From assembly GCF_001937665.1 (NCBI RefSeq), contig NZ_MSKL01000021.1:1-55036 (forward strand): a stretch of 55,036 nucleotides of DNA, given 5' to 3'. Below the pieces are notes generated by a model that was given only the letters and a program-made list of their open reading frames with translations, ran no database searches and had not been told where the DNA came from. The DNA comes from Actinomyces oris. GTDB lineage: Bacteria; Actinomycetota; Actinomycetes; Actinomycetales; Actinomycetaceae. Shown here piece by piece: positions 24,536 through 33,800 of this stretch. The first letter of the stretch is position 1. Each line of letters opens with the position of its first letter. A program made the position numbers and the translations under genes.

Positions 24536-25312
24536 ATGCGCAGTGAGGAAGGCGCCATGACAGCAGGACGAATCACGGTCTACGGCTCTTGTGTGGCCAG
24601 GGACGTGGCCAGTGAGATGGAGCAGCGGGGTTGGAGCGTGGAGCGTTACATCGCCCGTCAGTCCCTCATCAGTGCGGGGCGCCCGGCCGACGTCGGCGAT
24701 CTTGATCTGTCCTTGCTGAGATCGTCCTTCGCCCGTCGTTCCTTCCTGTCCGACATGGTGGGCAATCTGGAGGCGCAGCTGACGGCCGTCGCCTCATACA
24801 CCGATCTGCTGCTGTGGGACCTGACCGACGAGCGCCTCGGCGTCCTGGAGACGGCCCCCGGGACGTTCCTGACACGTTCGACGGAAGCGCTGACGGCCGG
24901 CCTCTACGAGGGGCTTCCCGCCAGGTTCCTCGAGCTGGGGACGGCGGAGCACCTGCATCTGTGGCGGCCTGCCCTGTTGCGTTTCCACAGTCTCCTGGAA
25001 CGGCTCGACCTGGCGAGCAAGACGATCCTCATCAACGTCCCCTGGGCGACGAGGACCACCTCGGGCACGTCAACCGTCCCGAGCTGGGGACAGACGGCCA
25101 TGGAGGCCAACTGGGTCATGACCCGCTATGTCGACCTCGTCTACCAGGAGACCGACCTGCGGATCCTACAGGTGCCCGATGAGCTCGTCGTGGCCGACGA
25201 CGCGCACCGCTGGGGGTCCGCCCCCTTCCACTACGCCGGGTCCCTGTACTCATGGATCGCCGACGAGCTGGAGATCGCTCTGGCACCACGCAGCCTCGCC
25301 CCGACGCTCTGA
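24536..25312 (+). CDS. DUF6270-like protein, possible SGNH-type hydrolase or acyltransferase
   Basis: This 258-aa soluble protein starts RITVYGSCVARD, which I associate with DUF6270 proteins of capsule and wall-polysaccharide loci. A Ser in a GSC loop after the first strand (Ser18) and a late DxxH (D221, H224 in VADDAHRWG) resemble the catalytic pieces of SGNH/GDSL hydrolases. The WGSAPFHY segment after it is also typical of the family as I recall it. Function is not established. By position, last in the export operon and 2 nt after the ATPase gene stop, it may add or remove a substituent on the polymer. I chose ATG 24536 (GAGGAG 7 nt upstream); ATG 24557 is an alternative. Confidence 0.75.
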   Translation: MRSEEGAMTAGRITVYGSCVARDVASEMEQRGWSVERYIARQSLISAGRPADVGDLDLSLLRSSFARRSFLSDMVGNLEAQLTAVASYTDLLLWDLTDERLGVLETAPGTFLTRSTEALTAGLYEGLPARFLELGTAEHLHLWRPALLRFHSLLERLDLASKTILINVPWATRTTSGTSTVPSWGQTAMEANWVMTRYVDLVYQETDLRILQVPDELVVADDAHRWGSAPFHYAGSLYSWIADELEIALAPRSLAPTL

Positions 25313-25370
25313 GCTCCGCATCGTGCAGCAGGGCAGGTCGGCGTCGGGCCCGTACGGGTCCTCACCCGCT

Positions 25371-26615
25371 TCAGCGACGACGCCGCAGCAGCCCCTGGAG
25401 GCTCATCGTCCTGGCCGGGCGCGTCTGACCCAGCCGTGGTCGGCGGGGCCACAGGGGGATGCGGGGGACGTCTCCGCCGGAGTAGCGCTGCACCGCCTCA
25501 GCCCCGGTGAGGATCCAGCCGACGTCGGTCCCGGCGTAGCGAAGAGGATCCGCCTGCCGGCTGGGAGACTCGACGGTGCACAGCTCCATGACCTCGCCGT
25601 CGCGCACCACCGCCACCTCGGGGCATCCTTTCCACAGCAGGAGGCGGGCACGGTCCCGGGCACGGAGGTTCCCCCAGGGGCTGCGGATGATCTGATCGGA
25701 GTCGAGGCGCTGCGCCAGCTCACGCATCTCCGCCGCGTGCGCCTCCCCCAGTCCCGGTGGAGCGGTGGGCATCCGACCCGCGTCGACGACTCCGAAGTAC
25801 CAGCCGAGGTCGTACAGGATCGTCTGCTGAGCCCAGGGCTCACCACCGGCGGCATCGAGAAGGGCGTGGTAGCGCGTGCGCATCTGAGCGACGTAGCGGC
25901 CCGGCCGCAACCAGGCGGTCTGGACCGCGGAGTCGCCTGAGACCCGCTTGTCATAGTGGTAGACGGCCTCGGGCACGTAGACGATACGGCCCCCGCCGGT
26001 TCGGATGCGTCCCAGGTAGAGCGCGTCCTCGAAGGTGGGCGCCTCGCGGCCCTCGGGGAACCGGGCCGCGAGCGCCCGATCGGCCCGGATGAGGCACTCG
26101 TGGACGGAGAGCTGGATGGCTTGCGGCTGACGGGCGGCATCGGCCCGAGCAGTCCCGCTCTGGAAACGGAAGTCGAGGGGGTGGGCCGTCTCAGCACCGT
26201 CCTGGTGGATGAGGGTGCGGCCGGCCAGGAGGAAGTCGCCGCGGCGCCTGGCGCCCAGGAGCCGGGTGAGGAAGTCGGGGGCGAGCCAGTCATCGGGGTC
26301 GGGAAAGCCGATCCACTGCCCGTGGGCGCGTCCCATTCCAACGTTTCGGGCGCGGCCCTGTCCCCCGTTGTCCGTCTCGACGATCTCGACGTCGAGGTCT
26401 GTTCGCCGCGCCCAGGTTCGGCAGACCCTCGGTGAGTCGTCGCAGGCCCCGTCCAGGACGAGCACGATCTGGAGGCGGTTGTGCGGGTGGTCCTGGGCGT
26501 CGAGCGAGCTCAGGAAGCGGGGCAGGTAAGGGGCCACGCCGTAGACGGGGGTGACGAGGCTGACCAGGGGCGGGCGGCGGCGCAGCCGTGGGCCCCTCGG
26601 CACCGGGGCCCGCAT
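25371..26615 (-). CDS. Glycosyltransferase family 2
   Basis: This 414-aa enzyme has a GT-A domain at about 15-235: PLVSLVTPVYGVAPYLPRFLSSL, IVLVLDGACDDS, GGQGRARNVGM, and an intact metal-binding DPDDW (106-110). A C-terminal region of about 170 aa follows, with helices and LLLWKGCPEVAVVRDGEVMELC. No TM is present. The ATG at 26615 shares one base with the stop of the upstream gene (TGATG), so the two are coupled. It ends the minus-strand run and faces the DUF6270 gene with a 58-bp gap. The longer frame to 26957 is a shadow of the upstream gene. Confidence 0.88.
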   Translation of the reverse strand: MRAPVPRGPRLRRRPPLVSLVTPVYGVAPYLPRFLSSLDAQDHPHNRLQIVLVLDGACDDSPRVCRTWARRTDLDVEIVETDNGGQGRARNVGMGRAHGQWIGFPDPDDWLAPDFLTRLLGARRRGDFLLAGRTLIHQDGAETAHPLDFRFQSGTARADAARQPQAIQLSVHECLIRADRALAARFPEGREAPTFEDALYLGRIRTGGGRIVYVPEAVYHYDKRVSGDSAVQTAWLRPGRYVAQMRTRYHALLDAAGGEPWAQQTILYDLGWYFGVVDAGRMPTAPPGLGEAHAAEMRELAQRLDSDQIIRSPWGNLRARDRARLLLWKGCPEVAVVRDGEVMELCTVESPSRQADPLRYAGTDVGWILTGAEAVQRYSGGDVPRIPLWPRRPRLGQTRPARTMSLQGLLRRRR

Positions 26616-28993
26616 CAGATCAGGTCGCGTCGAAGCATCGCGGTGAGGCGGGCGCAGGCTCCGGCGTCGAGCAGGATGAGGTCCTCGGGGGCGGTGACTC
26701 GGCCGACGATGACGTCCTCCACCGCCTGATGCACCTGCGCGGAGGTGTCCATGCCGATGGCTCCGATGGCCTCGTGACGGGCGCGGTAGCGGTCCGTGTC
26801 CGGACGTCCGCGGGGATCCCAGACGATGCCGACGCAGCCGGCGATCATGCCCTCGTCGAGGACGGATGACCGGTCCGAGACGACCGCCCAGGAGCGGACC
26901 AGGTTCTCGGGCAGGTCGCGGCCGGTGACGGCGGGCACGCCCAACGCCCTGAACCACTCGGGCGCGTGGAGCACCAGCTTGGGATGGGCGAACAGGACGG
27001 TGCGATGGCCGGCCTGGGTCAGGCCGGTGGCCAGCTCGAGCCAGGGCCGGTAGAGCGTGTTGAGGAGTCCGACGGCGTCGGGGTCGCTCTCCAGGGCGCG
27101 TGAGACCTCCGGGTCCCAGGTGGGGGCCAGCAGGATGCTGTCACGCTCGCGCCCCAGAAGGCTGTAGAGGTGGTCGTGGCGGGGGAAGCCGGTGCGCCAG
27201 ACCTCTCGGTCGGTGAGGGTGTAGGAGGTGTGGTCCGCCGTCAGTCCGGCCTGCTCGGCGGCGGTGGCGCACACGACGACATCCAGGCGGGCGCCGTTGA
27301 ACCAGCGCCACATGTCGCGCATGGTCACACCGTGCTGAAGGAAGACGAGGCGCTGGTCGGGGCCGACGCCTGAACCGGTGAGGCGGTCCTTGATGAGGGG
27401 GTCACCGATGTCGGACAGGAGGATGGTCTCGGCACCGCTCCAGGCGGCATCGAATCCCGGACCGGTCGGGTCCAGGAGGACGAAGCCGTCCTGCGCGAGG
27501 CGTTCCCAGTCCGGGCAGCTGCGTTCGATGACGAAGATGTGCCGGACGCTGGGAGCGTGGGTGCGGGCATAGCGGTACAGCGGCTCGGCGTTGTCGCCGG
27601 CGCTGTTGTGGCGGTCCATGTAGAGCCAGGTGCGGGGCCAGTCGGAGGGGGACGAGGCGGTGTACGGCGAGGGCGCTGAGGAGGACACCGCGGAGGACGC
27701 GTCCGGAGCCGAGGACGTGCGGTCGGCCTGCCGGTTCTCCTGCGTGCCGCTGGGGCTGAGGAACCGGGCCAGGCGCCGGCGCAGCCCGAATGAGGACGCT
27801 CCCTGACTGCGTTGACCGGGGATCGTCTCAGGCGGTCTGGGGTTGCCCCGGTAGGGGGCCACCGGGAGCTCATGACCGTCGATGACGGCGGTGATCCTCC
27901 CCTTGGGCAGCCAGACGATGCGCTCGTGGAGTACCACGTCGTCGAAGTAGCGGTGATCGACTGTCTTGGCACTGGTCGGCTGGGCCCAGGCGCCGTCCAC
28001 CTTCCACTGCTCCTGGGGCATGTCGCCGGTGTAGAAGTAGGTGGCCTTCTGATCACTGCGGAACCTGCGTCCCAACGGCAGGATGGGGGCGGGCATGGGG
28101 CCTGCGGTCATGGCGACCAGGGCGGTGCGACGTCCCACGGCCAGCGGCGTGGAGCAGTACGCCTCGATCTGGGAGGCGGGGACGCGTCGGGTGACGGCGC
28201 GCAGAAGCTGGGCCACCTCGGCGCGCTCGGCGGCCGTGAGCCCGGCCGAGGGGTAGCGCAGTCCGCGGTCGGCGTCGGTGACCTGGATGAGGCGGTGAAT
28301 GATGAGCTGATGGACCCAGGCGGGTGGGGGGCAGTCGACCTGCAGCCACGCCGGCAGCACGGTACCCAGCAGGTGGCGGTAGTGGTCGATCCCTCCCCAG
28401 GGGCCGGGGGGCTTGGGGGCGTGGCGGATGACGGCCGGGCCGTCGTGGAGGCCCGCCCGGTTGCCGGTGGCCACGATGTGGGCGATGAGCCCGCTCAGGC
28501 CGATGCTCTCGTCATCACCGGCGACACCGTCAGCACCGTCGACGCCGTGAAGGGGTCCCGATCCGCCCCAGTGCTGCAGACCGTGGCGGGGGATGGTGAG
28601 TACCACTCCGCTCATGGTGTCGGGGAAGATGTGGGGCTCGACGGTCAGGTCAGTGGTGCGGCTGCCGTGCTTGAATCGCCATTGCAGCCGCTCGTCCCGG
28701 GTACCGTCGGGGCGGATGGTCACGGTCGGGGTGAGCACGACGGTCTCGCCGGGGCCGCACTGAGCCAATGAGGCGAGATATCCGGGCTCGACCCGGTCTC
28801 CCGCTCTGAGGAACAGGACCCGGGTCCCTGCGGCCAGGGGGCGGAGGATCTGGTCCAGAGCCGCCGGATCAGGGCACCCGATGGGGACGATCCCGCCTTC
28901 GGGCGAGTCCTGGTGAAGAGAGTCAAGCGTGTCCTGACCACCTGCGGAACCGATGATGATGACGTGCAAGGTCTCGGTGCTGCGGGCGTTCAT
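26615..28993 (-). CDS. Degenerate GT-A plus glycerophosphotransferase-like protein (TagB type)
   Basis: This 792-aa protein has two parts. Residues 8-130 have a GT2-like strand order, but the usual DxDD site reads FLRAGDRV (61-68), so it is probably not catalytic. From about 446 there is a CDP-glycerol glycerophosphotransferase-like domain: LYMDRHNSAGDNAEPLYRY, QHGV (543-546), VLFAHPK (His about 660) and SDRSSVLDE (696-704). Classic TagF has SDYSSxxFDF, so the Tyr and Phe positions differ here; QHGV rather than WHGT also leans to TagB/TarB-like primases. The middle (130-440) is unassigned. It is coupled at both ends (ATGA and TGATG overlaps). It may add the first glycerol phosphate or act on another CDP-polyol. 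Confidence 0.82.
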   Translation of the reverse strand: MNARSTETLHVIIIGSAGGQDTLDSLHQDSPEGGIVPIGCPDPAALDQILRPLAAGTRVLFLRAGDRVEPGYLASLAQCGPGETVVLTPTVTIRPDGTRDERLQWRFKHGSRTTDLTVEPHIFPDTMSGVVLTIPRHGLQHWGGSGPLHGVDGADGVAGDDESIGLSGLIAHIVATGNRAGLHDGPAVIRHAPKPPGPWGGIDHYRHLLGTVLPAWLQVDCPPPAWVHQLIIHRLIQVTDADRGLRYPSAGLTAAERAEVAQLLRAVTRRVPASQIEAYCSTPLAVGRRTALVAMTAGPMPAPILPLGRRFRSDQKATYFYTGDMPQEQWKVDGAWAQPTSAKTVDHRYFDDVVLHERIVWLPKGRITAVIDGHELPVAPYRGNPRPPETIPGQRSQGASSFGLRRRLARFLSPSGTQENRQADRTSSAPDASSAVSSSAPSPYTASSPSDWPRTWLYMDRHNSAGDNAEPLYRYARTHAPSVRHIFVIERSCPDWERLAQDGFVLLDPTGPGFDAAWSGAETILLSDIGDPLIKDRLTGSGVGPDQRLVFLQHGVTMRDMWRWFNGARLDVVVCATAAEQAGLTADHTSYTLTDREVWRTGFPRHDHLYSLLGRERDSILLAPTWDPEVSRALESDPDAVGLLNTLYRPWLELATGLTQAGHRTVLFAHPKLVLHAPEWFRALGVPAVTGRDLPENLVRSWAVVSDRSSVLDEGMIAGCVGIVWDPRGRPDTDRYRARHEAIGAIGMDTSAQVHQAVEDVIVGRVTAPEDLILLDAGACARLTAMLRRDLI

Positions 28994-30894
28994 GAGGTGG
29001 GCATCTCCATTTCGTGGGGCGGTCCCCAATGACTAATGGTGGACGTAGCCAGTACCTCTGCGTCGGAGATGTCCCAGGTGTGTCCGAAAGTCGTCCCACG
29101 TCGCTGGACGAACCCGAATCGGGAGGCCGAGTAGATACGGGCCCCGACACGTACGCAGTCATTGAGGAAACCGGTGTCCTCACCGGTGGTCGTCTCAGGA
29201 AAAGTGATATCTCGCACCAGGTCCGTACGAGCCACCAGAGTCGGTCCGGAGACGAAAGTCGTATAGCGGTGCTCCCAGTCGGCGAAGCGCAGCACCGTCA
29301 GGTCCGGGCCCGTCAGGTGCAGGTAGTGGGCGTGCTTGCCGACGACGTCGGCACGGGCGTAGTCGGCCGCCGCGAGAGACTCGAAGAGGTAGTGATCGCC
29401 GTAGAGGTCGTCGTCGTCCATCTTGGCGATGTAGTCGGCCTCGACCCGCGAGAGCATGAGGTTGTAGCAGGCTCCTAAAGGAGTGCTGGCCTCAGCGGTG
29501 AGCCAGTCGATCTCAAGGCCCAGCTCGCGGGCGCGGACCTTATTGCTGGATTGGGCGGTGAAGCCGTGGGTGAGGATGACCGGCGCCATCGTCACCTGCT
29601 GCTGGCCGGCCAGGGTCTGCAGGACGTGGTCGATCTGCTCGGGTCGGATGGTGGACACCAGGGGTGCGACGGTGGGCCGGCGTCGGGCCCGCTCGCCCAT
29701 GCCGACGGCTCGCAGCACGCTCTCCACTCGGTGGCTGTAGGTGTGATGGCCCCAGATTTCACGTTGTGCCAGGTAGGTCATGTGATCCCCGAGGATCGGG
29801 TTGGTCACGAGCGCGCGCACGGTGTGCCCGGCCTGAGCCCGGTCAGTGACCTTGGCCAGGGTGCCTGCGGGCAGAAGGCGGTCAGTGGCCGGCGTCGGGG
29901 TGCTCACCACGGGAGTGCCGCAGGCCAGGACCTCGATGACGCGGCGCGGAAGCATGGACGGGCTGTCCACCACGGAGCTGACGTTGAGGAAGACGGCGTA
30001 GGCGCGGTAGGCGGAGAGCATCTGGGGGTAGGTGAGACTGCCTCGCACACACGAGTCCCAGGGAGGCGGGAACTGGTAGGTGTCGTCGCCGTCGAGGTAC
30101 CGGGAGAAGATGTCCAGCCCGTGGGGCAGTCGAGCCGAGACGTCGAGGGCGCCGCCCAGGACGACCTCCATCTGCTCGCGCCGCTCGGGGTACTTGTGAG
30201 CGAAGTAGGTTCCGGCGAAGGCGACATCCCTCCGTGGGGCGGGGCGGCCCGTATCGTCCAGCAGGCGGATCGGGTTGTGGATCGCGGGCTGGGCGGCGAA
30301 GGGCAGGACCCCGATGCGATCATGCCCCAGGTCTCGCCGGAAGCGCTCCACCATCGCCTCATCGGTGGTGAAGACCCAGTCGAAGAGGCGGGCGGTCTCA
30401 ATGGCCTCGTCGTAGTGGGCGGGATCCTCCTTGTTCCAAAAGACCGTCGGCACTCCTCGGCCCCGCAGTGCGGTGACCATGTCCCTCAGGTGACCCGAGG
30501 GCCCCTGAGAGCCGATGACCTGGAAGCGCCAGGCGTCGTCGTTGCCGTGCCAGGCGGACTCCACGAAGAGCAGGTCGATGGGGGTCTGCTCGACCTGCTC
30601 GCGCCAGCCGGTGGGGGTCAGGGGCACGGAGCGCCACTCGTAGCACAGGGCGAGCGCCGAGAACTCATCAGCGATCACCCCGACGGTCACGTCGTGACGC
30701 GGCCCGGTCTCCTGCGGTGAGGGCAGGGGCCAGTCCGGCAGGAGCATCCGGCCCCGTCTCCTGGAGGCCCACCGGCGGGGACGTACCCAGGCGGTGGTCC
30801 GACGACGGCGCAGGTGCTCACGCAGCCCTGCCGGCCCCGAGCGGCGCAGGTGCCACAGGGCGCGCCGCAGCTCGGGGGCCGTCCGAGGCGTCAT
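28990..30894 (-). CDS. CgeB-like/GT2 fusion glycosyltransferase
   Basis: This 634-aa protein has a basic N-terminus (1-60). It continues with a CgeB/DUF3880-like GT-B region (about 70-390): VGVIADEFSALALCYEW, LFVESAWHGND, FWNKEDPAHYDE, DVAFAGTYFAHKYPERREQ, RVIEVLACGTPVVSTPT. The C-terminal part (about 410-620) is a GT-A domain with an intact DDDD site (493-496 in AKMDDDDLYG) and TTTGEDTGFLND. Two different folds in one chain suggest two sequential transfers or one catalytic plus one binding module. It overlaps its neighbours by 4 bp on both sides. Confidence 0.85.
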   Translation of the reverse strand: MTPRTAPELRRALWHLRRSGPAGLREHLRRRRTTAWVRPRRWASRRRGRMLLPDWPLPSPQETGPRHDVTVGVIADEFSALALCYEWRSVPLTPTGWREQVEQTPIDLLFVESAWHGNDDAWRFQVIGSQGPSGHLRDMVTALRGRGVPTVFWNKEDPAHYDEAIETARLFDWVFTTDEAMVERFRRDLGHDRIGVLPFAAQPAIHNPIRLLDDTGRPAPRRDVAFAGTYFAHKYPERREQMEVVLGGALDVSARLPHGLDIFSRYLDGDDTYQFPPPWDSCVRGSLTYPQMLSAYRAYAVFLNVSSVVDSPSMLPRRVIEVLACGTPVVSTPTPATDRLLPAGTLAKVTDRAQAGHTVRALVTNPILGDHMTYLAQREIWGHHTYSHRVESVLRAVGMGERARRRPTVAPLVSTIRPEQIDHVLQTLAGQQQVTMAPVILTHGFTAQSSNKVRARELGLEIDWLTAEASTPLGACYNLMLSRVEADYIAKMDDDDLYGDHYLFESLAAADYARADVVGKHAHYLHLTGPDLTVLRFADWEHRYTTFVSGPTLVARTDLVRDITFPETTTGEDTGFLNDCVRVGARIYSASRFGFVQRRGTTFGHTWDISDAEVLATSTISHWGPPHEMEMPTS

Positions 30895-33800
30895 GCGGGC
30901 ACCCCTCGCGAGGCCGCACGCCTGCGCCGTCTCCTCCTGGACGCCGCCTTCCCCTTGGGGCGCCGAAGGAGCGCTTCGGGGCCGAGCACCGCCTCCAGGG
31001 TGTCCCGCAGTGAACGCTCGTTGTGCTCCTTGACGTCGAAGTCTCCGTGGGCGAGGTGGGGCTCGGCCAGTGCCGTGCGGATCGCCTGAGCGATGTCCTG
31101 GGGTGAGGTCCCGCTCAGAACCCCGTATCCGAGGGAGACCAGCTCCCGGTTGCCCGGAAGGTTGGAGGCCACGACCCCGGTTCCCAGCGTCATCGCCTCC
31201 AGCAGGGTGACCGGCTGCCCCTCGTGCAAGGAGGGCAGGACGAACAGGTCGGCTCCGTCAAGGACCGGGAACGGGTTGTCCATCTGTCCCAGCATCACGA
31301 CGTGCCCGGACAGGCCCAGGGAGTCGATCCTGGCCCGCAGCGTCCCTTCGAGCACCCCGGATCCGATGATCGCCAGGCCGATACTCAGGCCTGGAGCGCC
31401 GCCGACCTCGGAGCCGTCCTGCTTGCGCAGAAGGGCGACCGCCTCGATCAGAGCGGCCTGGTTCTTCTCCATCGACATCCGCCCCATGGTGGCAAGGACG
31501 ATGTCGTGCTCGTTCTTCAGCGCGGTGAAGGCATCGGGGGCGGGCGCCTGCGCCCCGAGGCGGACCCGCTCGACGTCGAGGAGGTTGCGGGCCGAGAGCT
31601 GGCGCTGGGAGAGGTCAATGCCCAACCCGGCCAGTCCGGTACGGTTGTGGCGGGCCAGTCCCGGACTGACGGCGACGACGGCGTCGACATCGCCGTAGAG
31701 GGTGAAGACGCGCTTGAGGCCCGGGTACTTGTCCCGGTACTCGTTGTCCATCTGGTTGTGCTGGTAGCAGGAGGTGCGGGATCCGCGACGCCCCCAGGCC
31801 GCGATGAGCGACACCCAGGTCTCGGCGTAGCCGTCGTACTCGATGGCGGCGTCGGGCACGAAGTCCCCCAGGATGCGACGCGTCTCGCGCTCGTAGTACG
31901 CCCAGTAGGAGTCCCAGAAGCTCTGCGAGGTGTAGGCCTCGGGGTGGTGGGCGAAGTCGTTGACGCAGGAGCGTTCGTGAATCCGCCAGGGAGCCGCCCC
32001 GGGCTTGCAGATGACGTGGACATGGCGGGGCAGGCGTCGGAAGATCTCCTGACGGTCCTCGTTGTCACGCAGAACGGAGGGCTCAACGATGAGGTTGACC
32101 GAGTAGAGCGCCGGATCGAGTGCCTCCAGGAGGGCCAGGAGGGCTGAGGCGATCCCGTTGGGGATCATGGAGGCGTGGAACAGGAGTGTCCGGCGCTTGC
32201 GGGCGCCGTCGCCGACCGCGGGGTCGAGTGCGTGGTCCCTGATGATCGCCCGCTGTCCGTGGTCGAGGTCGTCGTCGAAGAAGAATCGGGCCAGGCGAGC
32301 AGAGGCCCGTCCGTCCTCGTAGGGACAGTACCGGGCGAGAGCCTCCTGGGGCGCGATCCCCTCCCCGGCCAGGGCACGCCCGATGGCTGAGGCCAGCTCG
32401 CCGCGGTCGTAGCAGGCCAGCCCGGGGACCTCCGCGGGATCGAGGTACAGGCCCCGCTCGGCCCGGTACTCCTCGATGTCGTGCATGTAGAGCACGATGG
32501 GGCGCTTCTGGGGCAGGAAGTCGAAGAGGATCGAGGAGTAGTCGGTCACCAGGACGTCGACCGCGGCCAACAGCTCGTTGGTGTCGATGTCCTTGGGCAC
32601 GACGCTCACCGGCAGATTGACGCCGGCCAGCAGCTTCTCGGAGAGGCGGTGGGCCCGATAGACCACGAGCACGTCGTCACGGGAGGCCATGGCGGTCAGG
32701 TCGGCGACCAGGGCCTCGCGGTCCAGCTCCCGCTTGCTGACTCCGCCGCGCCAGGTGGGGGCGAACAGAACCAGACGGCGCTCGTCCCCCTCGGCCATGC
32801 CCAGGCGGCCTCGAAGCGCCTTGCGGTCCTCGTGGCTCATCGTCAGCGAGGTGTCCAAACGAGGGGATCCGGTGATGATGGTGCGGCCCCGGTAGACGTC
32901 ACGCAGATCATGGTCCTCGATGAGGGCCCATCGGGTGAGCTCATTGGGAGCCATGAGCGTGGTGCTCAGCTGGAAGTTGCGCTGCAGGTTCTCGTAGTCG
33001 AGCAGACCGCCCCGCATGGACCGCCCCAGGGTCTTGAAGGGGGTGCCGTGCCAGGTGTTGAGGTAGCGCTGCTCGCGACGGCGCACGAAGTAGGGGGCGA
33101 AGGAGACGTTGTTGACGAGGTACCCGGCGGTGGCGAGGTACTGCATGTACTCGGAGCTGTGCAACGGGACGAAGACGACGTTGCGACGGCCCAGCAGATC
33201 AGGCGGGATAGCACCCAGGTCGTTGACGGCCCACACGTGGAGCAGGTCGGAGTACTCCGGCCGGTCCACCATCCAACGGAAGATGGCCAGGGGGTGGCAG
33301 CCGATCGAGGCGCCGTGGTTGGACTCCCACAGCACCAGGTGGGGGCTGACGGGAAGAACCTCCAGGGCCTCGGCGTAGCGGATGTTGCGGGCGGCTCCCG
33401 GGGTTCGCCCATAGGCCCGCGGGTCCAGCCCGTCCTTGCAGCCGAACTCCTCGGCCTGCTCGAGGATCTCGCAGGCGAGCTCCACCTGCCCGGCGTCCTG
33501 GGCCAGCTGGGCCAGGACCAGGCGGTGGTTCCGGTCCCCCTTGAGAACCAGAGGGAGAACACGGCGGATGGACTGAGCCGCCGTACGCGCCGCGGCGGGC
33601 GGGATCTCCATGCCGGTGCCGGGATCGTCCGTACCGCCATGGGACCTGAGAGCCTCGTGAAGCCCCAGCATGATGTCGCCGATGGTGGACTCGACAAGAT
33701 CCTCCGGCCGTTGCCGAGGCGGGGGCGTGATCTTGGCGCGAACCAGGTCGAGGAAGTCCGAGCTGGCCCGCTGCTTCGATACCGACGCCAGCCCGCGTGG

